Shown here: one piece after another, positions 25,511 to 33,643 of the stretch
Layout: each line of letters opens with the position of its first letter
Numbering within the stretch: position 1 is the first letter of the stretch
Source: an uncultured Clostridia bacterium
GTDB taxonomy: Bacteria > Bacillota > Clostridia > Oscillospirales > Oscillospiraceae
NCBI GenBank assembly: GCA_937890525.1
Contig: CALADI010000046.1
Coordinates: 1 to 64,000, forward strand
DNA length: 64,000 nucleotides
Reading direction: 5' to 3'
The notes under the pieces: generated by a model
Database searches by the model: none
Seen by the model: only the letters and a program-made list of their open reading frames with translations
What the model was told of the DNA's origin: nothing
Made by a program: the position numbers and the translations under genes

Positions 25511-25526
25511 AGGGCGTTTATGCCCT
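25511..25526 (+). promoter_or_regulatory. Short hairpin in the rpmE leader
   Basis: AGGGC (25511-25515) pairs with GCCCT (25522-25526) around a 6-nt loop and is followed by TTTTA, in the middle of the rpmE untranslated leader. Compact leader elements that bind L31 are known in several phyla, so this may be an autoregulatory site; that function is inferred. Confidence 0.4.
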
Positions 25527-25555
25527 TTTACGAAGATCAGAAAGAGGTGAACAAC

Positions 25556-25756
25556 ATGAAGGAAGGTCTCCATCCCAATTACGAACAGACTACGATTCGC
25601 TGCGCTTGCGGCAATGTCTTTACGACTGGTTCTACCAAGAAGGACATCAAGGTTGAAATCTGCTCCAAGTGCCACCCTTTCTATACCGGCAAGCAGAAGC
25701 TGGTTGACACCGGTGGACGTGTTGATCGTTTCAACAAGCGTTTTGGCCTGAAGTAA
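25556..25756 (+). CDS. rpmE: Ribosomal protein bL31, zinc-binding form
   Basis: A 66-residue large-subunit ribosomal protein. It carries the zinc cysteines of the C+ form at C16, C18, C36 and C39 (CAC and CSKC) and the family motif HPFYTGKQK, then a basic tail. The start ATG at 25556 follows AAAGAGGTG. It has its own promoter and a textbook terminator. No zinc-independent paralogue is present in this window. Confidence 0.97.
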   Translation: MKEGLHPNYEQTTIRCACGNVFTTGSTKKDIKVEICSKCHPFYTGKQKLVDTGGRVDRFNKRFGLK

Positions 25757-25762
25757 GACCGA

Positions 25763-25795
25763 AAGCCCGCACTGCGTATGTAGTGCGGGCTTTTT
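25763..25795 (+). terminator. Intrinsic terminator of rpmE
   Basis: AGCCCGCACT (25764-25773) pairs perfectly with AGTGCGGGCT (25782-25791), 8-nt loop, followed by TTTTT. Confidence 0.92.
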
Positions 25796-25836
25796 GTAAC
25801 TTTTTGACGATGATGCGGATTCCCGCGGGGTGATAT

Positions 25837-27105
25837 ATGGAATTGAATTTTGAAGAACACACACAGGAACGGGCGGTGCTGGTGGGGCTGAATGCGGATT
25901 GCTTCCGGGCTGACCAGACCGCCACCGATGAAACGCTGGAAGAATTGGAAGCGCTGCTGGAAACGGCTGGGGGCTTCTGTACCGCAAAGATCCTGCAAAA
26001 CCGCCATGCGCCGGATGCTCACAGCTTCATCGGTGAGGGCAAGGCGCAGGAGGTGCGGATGCTCATTGAAGCCACCGCGTCTACCATGGCGATTTTCGAC
26101 AACGAACTGTCGCCGGGGCAGATCCGGGCATTGGAGGAGATCCTTGGGGTCACGGTGCTGGATCGCAGCGCCCTGATTTTGGATATTTTTGCCCAGCGGG
26201 CCAAGACCCGGGAGGGCAGACTCCAAGTAGAACTGGCGCAGTACCGCTATCTGCTGCCCAGACTCTCGGGCATGGGTACCAGCCTGTCCCGCCAAGGCGG
26301 CGGCATCGGCACCCGTGGCCCCGGTGAGACCAAGCTGGAATCCGACCGCCGGCATATCCGGGAGCGGATCGCCCGACTGGAAGGGGAACTGAAGCAGGTG
26401 CGGCAGGTTCGAGGTGTACAGCGGGAGCGGAGAATGAAGAACTCTGTCCCGGTGGTGGCCATCGTGGGCTATACCAATGCGGGAAAATCCACGCTTTTGA
26501 ACCGGCTGACCGGGGCAGGGATCCCTGCCAACAACCGGCTGTTCGATACCTTGGATACCACCTCCCGGCAGCTTACGGTGTCGGACAATCTGGAAGTCAT
26601 TTTGTCGGATACGGTGGGATTTATTGCCAAGCTGCCCCATCATCTGGTGGATGCATTCCGGGCTACACTGGAGGAACTGGAATATGCGGATCTTCTGCTC
26701 CATGTGATCGATGCATCGGATCCCCACCGGCAGGAGCATATTCAGGTGGTGGAAAAGCTGATCGGTCAGCTTGCCAAAGAAGGCGCCCCGGTGATCAACT
26801 GCTACAACAAGTCTGATTTGGTGGAGCCTGAGGACATTCCCATTGGGGAAGATGTGGTTGCAATTTCCGCCGGAAAAGGCGATAATATGGATGGTCTGCT
26901 GAAAGCCATTGAGAAGGCGCTGGATCGCGGACTGCACCATGTGCGGATCTGCCTGCCCTATGCTATGGGCGGTATGGTGGAGAAGCTCCACGACGGCGCA
27001 CAGGTGAAAAATGTGGACTATACCGCCGACGGGATCCAGGTGGAGACGGTGGTGGACGATATCCTGTACGGCAGGATCCGGGAGTATATCATAGAGGAGC
27101 TGTAA
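25837..27105 (+). CDS. hflX: GTPase HflX (ribosome-rescue/splitting)
   Basis: HflX splits stalled or hibernating 70S ribosomes under stress. The 422-residue product has the N-terminal HflX domain (about 10-190, with SFIGEGKAQEV, the LDRSALILDIFAQRA helix and GGGIGTRGPGETKLE) and the G domain: G1 GYTNAGKST, G3 DTVGF, G4 NKSD, then an SA-K G5. The gene sits 40 bp after the rpmE terminator; no strong promoter was found, and the ribosome-binding site is GGGGTGA. The following IMPACT gene starts 6 bp later. Confidence 0.95.
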   Translation: MELNFEEHTQERAVLVGLNADCFRADQTATDETLEELEALLETAGGFCTAKILQNRHAPDAHSFIGEGKAQEVRMLIEATASTMAIFDNELSPGQIRALEEILGVTVLDRSALILDIFAQRAKTREGRLQVELAQYRYLLPRLSGMGTSLSRQGGGIGTRGPGETKLESDRRHIRERIARLEGELKQVRQVRGVQRERRMKNSVPVVAIVGYTNAGKSTLLNRLTGAGIPANNRLFDTLDTTSRQLTVSDNLEVILSDTVGFIAKLPHHLVDAFRATLEELEYADLLLHVIDASDPHRQEHIQVVEKLIGQLAKEGAPVINCYNKSDLVEPEDIPIGEDVVAISAGKGDNMDGLLKAIEKALDRGLHHVRICLPYAMGGMVEKLHDGAQVKNVDYTADGIQVETVVDDILYGRIREYIIEEL

Positions 27106-27110
27106 TCACG

Positions 27111-27740
27111 ATGGAAGAGTATCTGGTGCCCACAGCCTTTGGAGAGGACGAATTTGTCGAGAAAAAGTCCAGATTCATCGGGCGTGTCTGGCCGGTGGAG
27201 ACGGAGGAGGAGGCGCTGGAGCGGATCCAGCAAATGAAGAAGCAGCATTACGATGCCACCCACAACTGCTGGGCATATATCATCCGGGACGGAGCAGTAC
27301 GGTTTTCTGACGACGGCGAACCCGGAGGTACTGCGGGGATGCCCATGATGCAGGTGTTGCAGCGGGAAGGGCTGAACAATGTGGTATGTGTTGTGACCCG
27401 TTACTTCGGCGGGATCCTGCTGGGTGCCGGCGGATTGGTTCGTGCGTATACCAAGGGAGCAAAGATCGCGGTGGATGCCGCAGGAAAATCCATGAAGCGG
27501 GTTTGGTCGGTGCTGTATGTTCCGTGCCCTTACCACCTGTACGAGCGGGTCAAGCTGGAAGCGGGGGCCTTTGGCGCGGTGATCCGGGACACCCAGTATG
27601 GTGCGGAAGTGGAACTGGAGATCATGGTGCCCTGTGCCATGAGCCAGCCGTTTTTGGATCGGCTGACGGATTTGTCAGCGGGTACACTGGAGGGGCTGGA
27701 AACAGGTCAGGAGTATCGGGCATTTCCCGTGACCGAATAA
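27111..27740 (+). CDS. YigZ / IMPACT family protein
   Basis: A 209-residue YigZ-family protein. The N-terminal UPF0029/IMPACT domain is clear: KKSRFIGRVWPV, the conserved HNCWAYIIRDGAVRFSDDGEPGGTAG segment in parts (about 53-78) and VVTRYFGGILLGAGGLVRAY in parts (95-115); the C-terminal DUF1949 ferredoxin-like domain follows. Its biochemical role in bacteria is not settled; links to translation are suggested by the eukaryotic homologue IMPACT. It is likely cotranscribed with hflX and the dNTPase gene. Confidence 0.9.
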   Translation: MEEYLVPTAFGEDEFVEKKSRFIGRVWPVETEEEALERIQQMKKQHYDATHNCWAYIIRDGAVRFSDDGEPGGTAGMPMMQVLQREGLNNVVCVVTRYFGGILLGAGGLVRAYTKGAKIAVDAAGKSMKRVWSVLYVPCPYHLYERVKLEAGAFGAVIRDTQYGAEVELEIMVPCAMSQPFLDRLTDLSAGTLEGLETGQEYRAFPVTE

Positions 27741-27763
27741 ATTGGATATCAGGAGGGAGCAGT

Positions 27764-28777
27764 ATGTCAGTTCGAGGATATTTGGAACAGCAGGAGCATC
27801 TGTATCTGGATCCCAGAGCGTCCTTTGCCGATCAGAGCAAGGGCAGACCTCTGCCGGAGGAATCCCGGGAGGATGAAGTGCGTACCTGCTATCAGCATGA
27901 TGTGGATCGCATCGTCCATTCCAAGGCGTTTCGGCGGCTGATGCATAAGACTCAGGTGTTCCTTCGCCCAGAGGGCGATCACTACCGCACCCGGATGACC
28001 CACACCATCGAGGTGGCACGGATCGCTCGAACCATTGCCAGAGCCCTCCGGCTCAACGAAGATCTGACAGAAGCCATAGCCATGGGGCATGATCTGGGGC
28101 ACACGCCCTTCGGTCACGCCGGGGAATTGGCGCTGACAGAAGCTATGGGCGTTCCCTTCCGCCACAATGAGCAGAGCCTCCGAGTGGTGGATGTGCTGGA
28201 GAAGGGCGGAGACGGATTGAATCTTTCCCATGAGGTTCGCATGGGCATCGTGGGGCACACCGGACCCTACATCCCCAAGACCCTGGAAGGGCAGATCGTG
28301 CGCCGATCCGACCAGATCGCCTATGTGAACCATGACATTGACGATGCCATGCGTGCCGGGATCCTGAGCAATGACGATATCCCCGGATCCATCTCCAAAC
28401 TGCTGGGCTATACCCACAAGGAGCGGATCAACACTTTGGTATGCGATACCATTGCTGCTTCCCGGGAATCCGGGACGCTGACCATGTCTGTGGATGTGGA
28501 GACGGCGCTGCGGGATCTGCGGGCGTTTATGTTCGAAAAGGTGTACCGCAACCCCATTGCCAAGGCCCAGGAAAGCAAGGCAAGACATATGCTCCAAAGC
28601 CTGTATGAATACTACATCGCCCATCCCGAGGCGCTGCCGGCGGACTTCTTGCCCCAGCTCAGCTTCGATGGGATGGAACGCACGGTCTGCGACTATATCG
28701 CCGGAATGACGGATAAGTACGCTGTGGACAAATACGCCGAGCTTTTCATTCCTTCAGGGTGGAATGTCCGGGGATAA
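27764..28777 (+). CDS. dgt: Deoxyguanosinetriphosphate triphosphohydrolase-like HD protein
   Basis: A dNTP triphosphohydrolase that releases tripolyphosphate from dNTPs. The 337-residue protein has the HD metal motif series: RRLMHKTQVF, the RTRMTHTIEVARIARTIARAL segment in two parts (His ligand), and GHDLGHTPFGHAGE with the His-Asp pair, then a conserved Asp in DDIAYVNHDIDDA-like context (SDQIAYVNHDIDDAM). ATG at 27764 has AGGAGGGAG 7 nt upstream. 24 bp after the IMPACT gene, so probably in the same operon. Confidence 0.92.
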   Translation: MSVRGYLEQQEHLYLDPRASFADQSKGRPLPEESREDEVRTCYQHDVDRIVHSKAFRRLMHKTQVFLRPEGDHYRTRMTHTIEVARIARTIARALRLNEDLTEAIAMGHDLGHTPFGHAGELALTEAMGVPFRHNEQSLRVVDVLEKGGDGLNLSHEVRMGIVGHTGPYIPKTLEGQIVRRSDQIAYVNHDIDDAMRAGILSNDDIPGSISKLLGYTHKERINTLVCDTIAASRESGTLTMSVDVETALRDLRAFMFEKVYRNPIAKAQESKARHMLQSLYEYYIAHPEALPADFLPQLSFDGMERTVCDYIAGMTDKYAVDKYAELFIPSGWNVRG

Positions 28778-28788
28778 TGTGCTATAAT
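28760..28788 (+). promoter_or_regulatory. Predicted extended -10 promoter
   Basis: TGGAAT (28760-28765), 17-bp spacer, TGC-TATAAT with the perfect hexamer at 28783-28788 and an extended TGn. It overlaps the end of the dNTPase gene and would serve the four-helix membrane protein gene and possibly the dnaG operon. Confidence 0.6.
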
Positions 28789-28819
28789 ACTGAGAAATAC
28801 CATTTGAAGGAGATCAAGG

Positions 28820-29269
28820 ATGAAAAAGAAAACCATTTGGGGCAGCGTGATGACCATGCTCAGCGTGATCGCGGTGATGGTGGCATCTTATCCCGCCGGG
28901 GTCAAGGTATTCCATCAGGGGGATGCCACGGCAAGGGTCTATTCCTTCTTCCAGCAGGTGCCGGATTCGCCCATTGCTATGTGCCTGCTGTTTGCGGCGC
29001 TGCTGAGCTGTGTTTCGCTGATGCTGAGTGTGGCATTTCTGGTTCGGCACCGCCTTGGCTGGCTTAAGGGCATCATCGGCGTGAGCTTTGCGTCGGTGAC
29101 TCTGGCTGCAATCCCAATTGTGGCAAGACCCGATCCCATGGTGCTGCCCAATATGGGGCATCCTCTGGCGATGGGCACGGTGTGTGTGCTGGCTTACCTT
29201 CTGCACCACGCTATGAAGAACAAGCCTGATGCAGAGGAACCCAAGGGCGAGCGTCTCAGCCTGCACTGA
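28820..29269 (+). CDS. Four-helix membrane protein, unknown
   Basis: A 149-residue protein I do not recognise. Four hydrophobic segments (about 6-28, 51-75, 80-102 and 112-130), a basic N-terminus KKK and a charged C-terminal tail rich in Lys and Glu. AAGGAG lies 8 nt before the ATG, and an extended -10 promoter precedes it. It is followed 33 bp later by dnaG without a terminator, so transcription may continue into that operon. The dnaG link is positional only. Confidence 0.7.
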   Translation: MKKKTIWGSVMTMLSVIAVMVASYPAGVKVFHQGDATARVYSFFQQVPDSPIAMCLLFAALLSCVSLMLSVAFLVRHRLGWLKGIIGVSFASVTLAAIPIVARPDPMVLPNMGHPLAMGTVCVLAYLLHHAMKNKPDAEEPKGERLSLH

Positions 29270-29302
29270 TCTGCGGTCATACAGCGGAAGGAGGGGTCAA
29301 TA

Positions 29303-31042
29303 TTGGCATTTCCACCGTCCTTTATTGACGAATTGATCGCCCGCAACCCCATCGAGGATGTGGTCGGGCATTATGTGAATCTGAAACGCTCCGGGGCAAA
29401 TTTGTTTGGATTGTGTCCTTTCCACGGGGAAAAGACGGCATCGTTTTCCGTTGCCCCGGATAAGGGGATCTATTACTGCTTTGGCTGCCACAAGGGCGGC
29501 GGCGTCATCAATTTCATGATGGAGATCGAGGGGCTGACCTACCCGGATGCGGTGCGTTCCCTTGCCAAACGGGCGGGGATGCAGGTGCCGGAGGATGAGC
29601 AGTACCAAAGCCGCTATCACCATCAGGAGCGTCTGTGGGCGCTGAGCCGGGAGGCAGCCCGTTTTTTCAACGCCCAGCTTTATCAACCGGCGGGGGAGCG
29701 GGGGCTTGCCTACGCCCAGCGCCGGGGTATGCCCAAGTCTACCTTGACCAAATTCGGCATCGGCTTTGCCCCGGACGCATGGACAGCCTTGACAGATGCC
29801 ATGCGCCGCAAGGGGTATACCGATCAGGAACTCATCGATGCGGGTCTTGTGTCCCAGAAGGGGGACAGGATCTATGACCGGTTCCGCAACCGGCTGATGT
29901 TCCCCATCATCGATGTGCGGGGGAATGTGATCGGCTTCGGCGGTCGTGTGATGGATGATTCTACCCCTAAATATCTCAATTCCCCGGAGACGGTGATCTT
30001 TAACAAGCGAAAGAATCTCTTTGCATTGAACCTCGCCAAGAAGACCAAGCTGCCCTATCTGATCTTGGTGGAGGGGTATATGGATGCTGTGGCGCTGCAT
30101 CAGTACGGCTTTGACTGTGCGGTGGCATCGCTGGGCACCAGTCTGACCGAAGATCATGCAGCGCTGCTGACCCGCTACACCGAGCAGGTGATGCTGATCT
30201 ACGACGGAGACGAAGCGGGGCAGCGTGCCACCCGCCGTGCCATCCCCATGCTGGAAAAGGCGGGACTTCGGGTCAAGGTCCTGCGCATGAAGGGAGCAAA
30301 AGACCCGGATGAATTCTTGAAGAAATTCGGTGCGGATCAGTTCAAGCTGCTGCTGGAGGAAGCCTCCAACCGGGTAGAGTACCAGTTGAATGCCATTGCC
30401 GCAAAATACGACATTCGGGAGGACGATCAGCGTGTGCGCTTCATTCAGGAGTGTGCGCAGCTTATCAGCACCCTGCCCAGTTCTGTTCAGCGTGAGGTTT
30501 ACGGCAGCCGTGTGGCAGAGAAAGGCGGCATCAGCGCCGAAGCCATGGCAATGGAGGTCTCCAAAGCATACAAGCTCCGGCTGCGCAAGGAAAAGAAGAT
30601 CCAAGAGAAGAAGGATCTTGATCCGGTTCGCTCAGTCCAGCCCAAGAGCCGCTCCATCCGCTATGACGACATTCGTTCCGCCATGGCAGAGGAAGGGGTC
30701 ATCGCCCAAGGACTTCGGGAACCGGCGCTGCTGGAATTGTGCGCAGATCTGCCTGCGGAGGCATTTTCCTCCGAATTGCTGGGCAGGGTATACCGCCAGC
30801 TTCGCCAGCGGTACGCCCAAGGGCTCCGGGTAGAGATCGGCTCGCTGGAGGGCTTTGATCCGGAGGAGATATCCCATATTGCCGGGATCCTGCAGCGGCA
30901 GAGCGGGCCGGTGAATGAACAGGCCATGAAGGATTATGCGGCTACCATTCTTGCCGAATCCGAGAAGCGGCAGATCCATACGGAAGCGGATCTGCTGGCA
31001 CTGCGGAACAAGTTGAAAGAAAGCAAAGGATACAAGAAATGA
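29303..31042 (+). CDS. dnaG: DNA primase
   Basis: Synthesises RNA primers for replication. The 579-residue protein has the CHC2 zinc finger (C38, H41, C59, C62), the N-terminal catalytic core domain, and the TOPRIM motifs EGYMDAV and YDGDEAGQRA. The C-terminal helicase-binding domain is present from about 440 and is short. TTG at 29303 is the start, 7 nt after GGAGGGG. It opens the compact operon dnaG-sigma-sigma-like-cmk-ispH/rpsA, in which each junction is a 4-bp ATGA overlap. Confidence 0.96.
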   Translation: MAFPPSFIDELIARNPIEDVVGHYVNLKRSGANLFGLCPFHGEKTASFSVAPDKGIYYCFGCHKGGGVINFMMEIEGLTYPDAVRSLAKRAGMQVPEDEQYQSRYHHQERLWALSREAARFFNAQLYQPAGERGLAYAQRRGMPKSTLTKFGIGFAPDAWTALTDAMRRKGYTDQELIDAGLVSQKGDRIYDRFRNRLMFPIIDVRGNVIGFGGRVMDDSTPKYLNSPETVIFNKRKNLFALNLAKKTKLPYLILVEGYMDAVALHQYGFDCAVASLGTSLTEDHAALLTRYTEQVMLIYDGDEAGQRATRRAIPMLEKAGLRVKVLRMKGAKDPDEFLKKFGADQFKLLLEEASNRVEYQLNAIAAKYDIREDDQRVRFIQECAQLISTLPSSVQREVYGSRVAEKGGISAEAMAMEVSKAYKLRLRKEKKIQEKKDLDPVRSVQPKSRSIRYDDIRSAMAEEGVIAQGLREPALLELCADLPAEAFSSELLGRVYRQLRQRYAQGLRVEIGSLEGFDPEEISHIAGILQRQSGPVNEQAMKDYAATILAESEKRQIHTEADLLALRNKLKESKGYKK

Positions 31043-31914
31043 CGCCTGCAATGCTTGAAAAAGAAGAAGCTCAGGGACCGGTCCGCTCCGGGGACGAGGA
31101 TGTGCGCCAGTATCTCAAGGAGATCCGGGAGTACCCTCGGCTGACTCAAGAGGAGGAACAGCAGATCGCCCGGCGCTGTGCCCAAGGGGACGAGGAGGCC
31201 ATCCGTCAGATGGTCAACTCCAACCTGCGTCTGGTGGTCAGCGTGGCACGGGAGTATGCCGGTCGCGGAGTGCCCCTGCTGGATCTGATCCAAGAAGGAT
31301 CCATCGGCTTGATCGTAGCCGCAAAGAAGTTCGACTATACCATGGAGTACCGCTTCTCTACATATGCCACCAAGTGGATCCGTCAGCGGATCACCCGCTA
31401 TCTGACGGATCACGGCGGTTTGATCCGTGTGCCTGCCCATACGGCGGAACGGATGCGCAAGGTCACGGCGGCAAAGAACGCTCTGATCCAAGAAAACGGA
31501 GAGGATCCCACCGAAGATGAGGTGGCTGCCCGCACAGGTCTGCCCCGGGAGAAGGTTTCTCAGCTGATGAAACTGGCACCTCAGACCTGCTCGCTGGATG
31601 CCCCGGTGGGTGAAGAGGGAGACACTACGGTGGGCAACTACCTGCCAACCAATGAGGGGGCGGAGCCCCAGGAGGAGCTGGTTCGTCAGGAACTGGCTTC
31701 GCTGATGGATGGGCTGCTGGATCAGCTCAATCCACGGCAGCGTCAGATCCTCCGGCTTCGTTTCGGCATGGAGGATGGAGTGTGCTACACCTTGGAGGAG
31801 ATCGGAAAGATGATCGGTATCTCCAAAGAACGGGTGCGGCAGGGGGAAAAACAGGCGATCGAGCGGCTGAAATGTTTGGGCGCAGATCTGGGCTTGGAGG
31901 ATTTTTTGGAATGA
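31039..31914 (+). CDS. RNA polymerase sigma-70 factor, region-1.1-less (RpoD/SigA-like)
   Basis: Position after dnaG marks it as the likely housekeeping sigma factor, but it is only 291 residues and has no region 1.1. Region 1.2 is at about 19-47, region 2.1-2.2 at 55-97 with the core-binding DLIQEGSIGL, region 2.3-2.4 at 98-125, region 3 at 126-205 and region 4 at 223-291. Region 4.2 keeps the -35-reading residues (SKERVRQGE, 262-270), and the end EDFLE is SigA-like. Oddity: the paired Trp that wedge open the -10 element (WWIRQ) are K112-W113, with FSTYAT intact. It overlaps both dnaG and the sigma-like gene by ATGA. It could be a divergent SigA or a group 2 factor. Confidence 0.85.
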   Translation: MTPAMLEKEEAQGPVRSGDEDVRQYLKEIREYPRLTQEEEQQIARRCAQGDEEAIRQMVNSNLRLVVSVAREYAGRGVPLLDLIQEGSIGLIVAAKKFDYTMEYRFSTYATKWIRQRITRYLTDHGGLIRVPAHTAERMRKVTAAKNALIQENGEDPTEDEVAARTGLPREKVSQLMKLAPQTCSLDAPVGEEGDTTVGNYLPTNEGAEPQEELVRQELASLMDGLLDQLNPRQRQILRLRFGMEDGVCYTLEEIGKMIGISKERVRQGEKQAIERLKCLGADLGLEDFLE

Positions 31915-32969
31915 TAGAATTTGAATTTGAACCGAGCGCCTCTCCGTGGGATCTGGCGCTCTCCCGGCTGAAGTCCGGGCAGACACTCAGCGCCCGGCGC
32001 TTTTTGGCTCTGGTTGAGTCCAGTGAGGAACTGTTGGCGGAAGATGCGGCGCTGGAATTGGAGTCCCGTGGGGTGATGCTGGACATCACCGATCTTCCAC
32101 GGGTGTCTGCGAACCCGGAGACTCAAACTCGGCTGGAATTGGAAAAAAGAATGCTGGAGCGGGGGAGCCTGATGGATGACCTACAGCCTTCGGATCCGCT
32201 GCGGCTGTGCATTCAGGAGATCATGGCGCTTCCGGCGGTAGAGGACGGCGGGGATCTTGCCCGTAAGGGGGCTGCCGGGGATGAGTCGGCTATGCGCCGG
32301 TTGTCCGACGGATACCTTGCCTATGTGGTGGAATGTGCCAAGACCTACGCCGGACAGGGCGTTCTGCTGATGGATCTGATCCAAGAGGGAAGCTTGGGGC
32401 TTTGGCAGGGGATCCTGTCCTATCAAGATGGATCATTCCAAGATCATGTGTCATGGTGGATCCGTCAGGCGATGGCGCGGGCGGTGGTGCTTCAGGCACA
32501 GGCCAACGGCGTGGGGCAGAATCTGGCGCAGCAGATGTCCGGCTATCGCAAGGCAGACCAGCAGCTTTTGACCCGTCTGCATAGAAATCCGACGGAGTTG
32601 GAGATCAGTCAAGAGATGGGTATTACGCTGGAAGAATCGGTAACACTTGGGAAAATGCTGCGGGAGATCCAAGCCCTTGCCAAAATGGATCCCGCTCAGA
32701 CCGGCGAACCTCAAACCAATGAGGACGAGCAGGCGGTGGAGGACACCGCGTACTTCCAGCAGCGTCAGCGGATCGATGATATGCTAACCGGTTTGAACGA
32801 GCAGGAAGCACGGCTGATCCGTCTGCGCTACGGACTGGACGGCAAGCTGCCGATGACGGCGCAGGAGGCTGCGGCGGAACTGTCCATGACGGTGGACGAG
32901 GTGGTTGCCATGGAGACATCGGCGCTGGGGAAAATGCGCCGTGGGGAAGAAAAGGAGAATGGAGAATGA
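31911..32969 (+). CDS. Second sigma-70-like protein with degenerate DNA-reading regions
   Basis: A 352-residue sigma-70 homologue directly downstream. Residues 1-62 look like sigma region 1.1 (helical, ending GVMLDITDLP). Region 1.2 begins near SDPLRLCIQEI (94-104), and the core-binding helix LLMDLIQEGSLGLWQGI (152-168) is well kept. Region 2.3-2.4 keeps WWIRQ (182-186) but FSTYAT is replaced by FQDHVS. In region 4.2 the -35 contacts (R-E-R-x-R-Q in SigA) read V-D-E-V-V-A (327-332). It should bind core polymerase but not read a -35 box. ATG 31911 overlaps the preceding stop, with GGAGG upstream; the end overlaps cmk. Family certain; function unknown. Confidence 0.82.
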   Translation: MIEFEFEPSASPWDLALSRLKSGQTLSARRFLALVESSEELLAEDAALELESRGVMLDITDLPRVSANPETQTRLELEKRMLERGSLMDDLQPSDPLRLCIQEIMALPAVEDGGDLARKGAAGDESAMRRLSDGYLAYVVECAKTYAGQGVLLMDLIQEGSLGLWQGILSYQDGSFQDHVSWWIRQAMARAVVLQAQANGVGQNLAQQMSGYRKADQQLLTRLHRNPTELEISQEMGITLEESVTLGKMLREIQALAKMDPAQTGEPQTNEDEQAVEDTAYFQQRQRIDDMLTGLNEQEARLIRLRYGLDGKLPMTAQEAAAELSMTVDEVVAMETSALGKMRRGEEKENGE

Positions 32970-33643
32970 AGCATTATTCTGTGGCCATTGACGGACCGGC
33001 GGGTGCGGGAAAAAGCACCATTGCCAAGCGTTTGGCATCGGAACTGGGATTTTACTATGTGGATACCGGGGCGATCTACCGCACGCTGGGCTACTTCATG
33101 GATCTGGTGGGGATCTCTCCCAAAGACATTGACGGCATCGCCCGGCTCATCGATGAAGTGACCATCGATATTGAGTACGACGAGACCGGCGCCCAGCACA
33201 TGATCATGAATACCATCGATGTCACCGAGGATATCCGTACCCCGGAGATGTCCAAGATCGCCTCTCAGATCTCTGCCCACAAGCTGGTGCGGGATGTGCT
33301 GCTGGATATGCAGCGGGATATGGCGAAGAAGCACAATGTCATTATGGACGGACGGGATATCGGCACGGTGGTACTGCCCCGGGCAGATGTAAAGTTCTTC
33401 CTGACTGCATCGCCGGAGGTGCGTGCCAGACGGCGGTTTGACGAGCTTCAGGCTAAGGGGATCAAAGACTCCTATGATAAGGTGCTGAAGGAGATCATCC
33501 AGCGGGATTACGATGATACCCATCGTCCTGTGGCACCGCTGAAGCAGACAAAGTGCCATATTCTGGTGGATACCTCGGATATGACCGTGGATCAGGTGAT
33601 CCAGACCATGAAAAAAACAGTAGTGGAGACTTGCAAGCTATGA
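32966..33643 (+). CDS. cmk: Cytidylate kinase
   Basis: Phosphorylates CMP and dCMP. The 225-residue product has the P-loop GPAGAGKST (10-18), YYVDTGAIYRTLGY with the CMP-binding segment, and MDGRDIGTVVLPRADVKFFLTAS in pieces (Asp-Arg-Asp signature), then LID-region arginines RARRRFDE. Start and stop both lie in ATGA overlaps with the neighbours, inside the dnaG operon. The cmk-ispH-rpsA order is common in Clostridia. Confidence 0.96.
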   Translation: MKHYSVAIDGPAGAGKSTIAKRLASELGFYYVDTGAIYRTLGYFMDLVGISPKDIDGIARLIDEVTIDIEYDETGAQHMIMNTIDVTEDIRTPEMSKIASQISAHKLVRDVLLDMQRDMAKKHNVIMDGRDIGTVVLPRADVKFFLTASPEVRARRRFDELQAKGIKDSYDKVLKEIIQRDYDDTHRPVAPLKQTKCHILVDTSDMTVDQVIQTMKKTVVETCKL

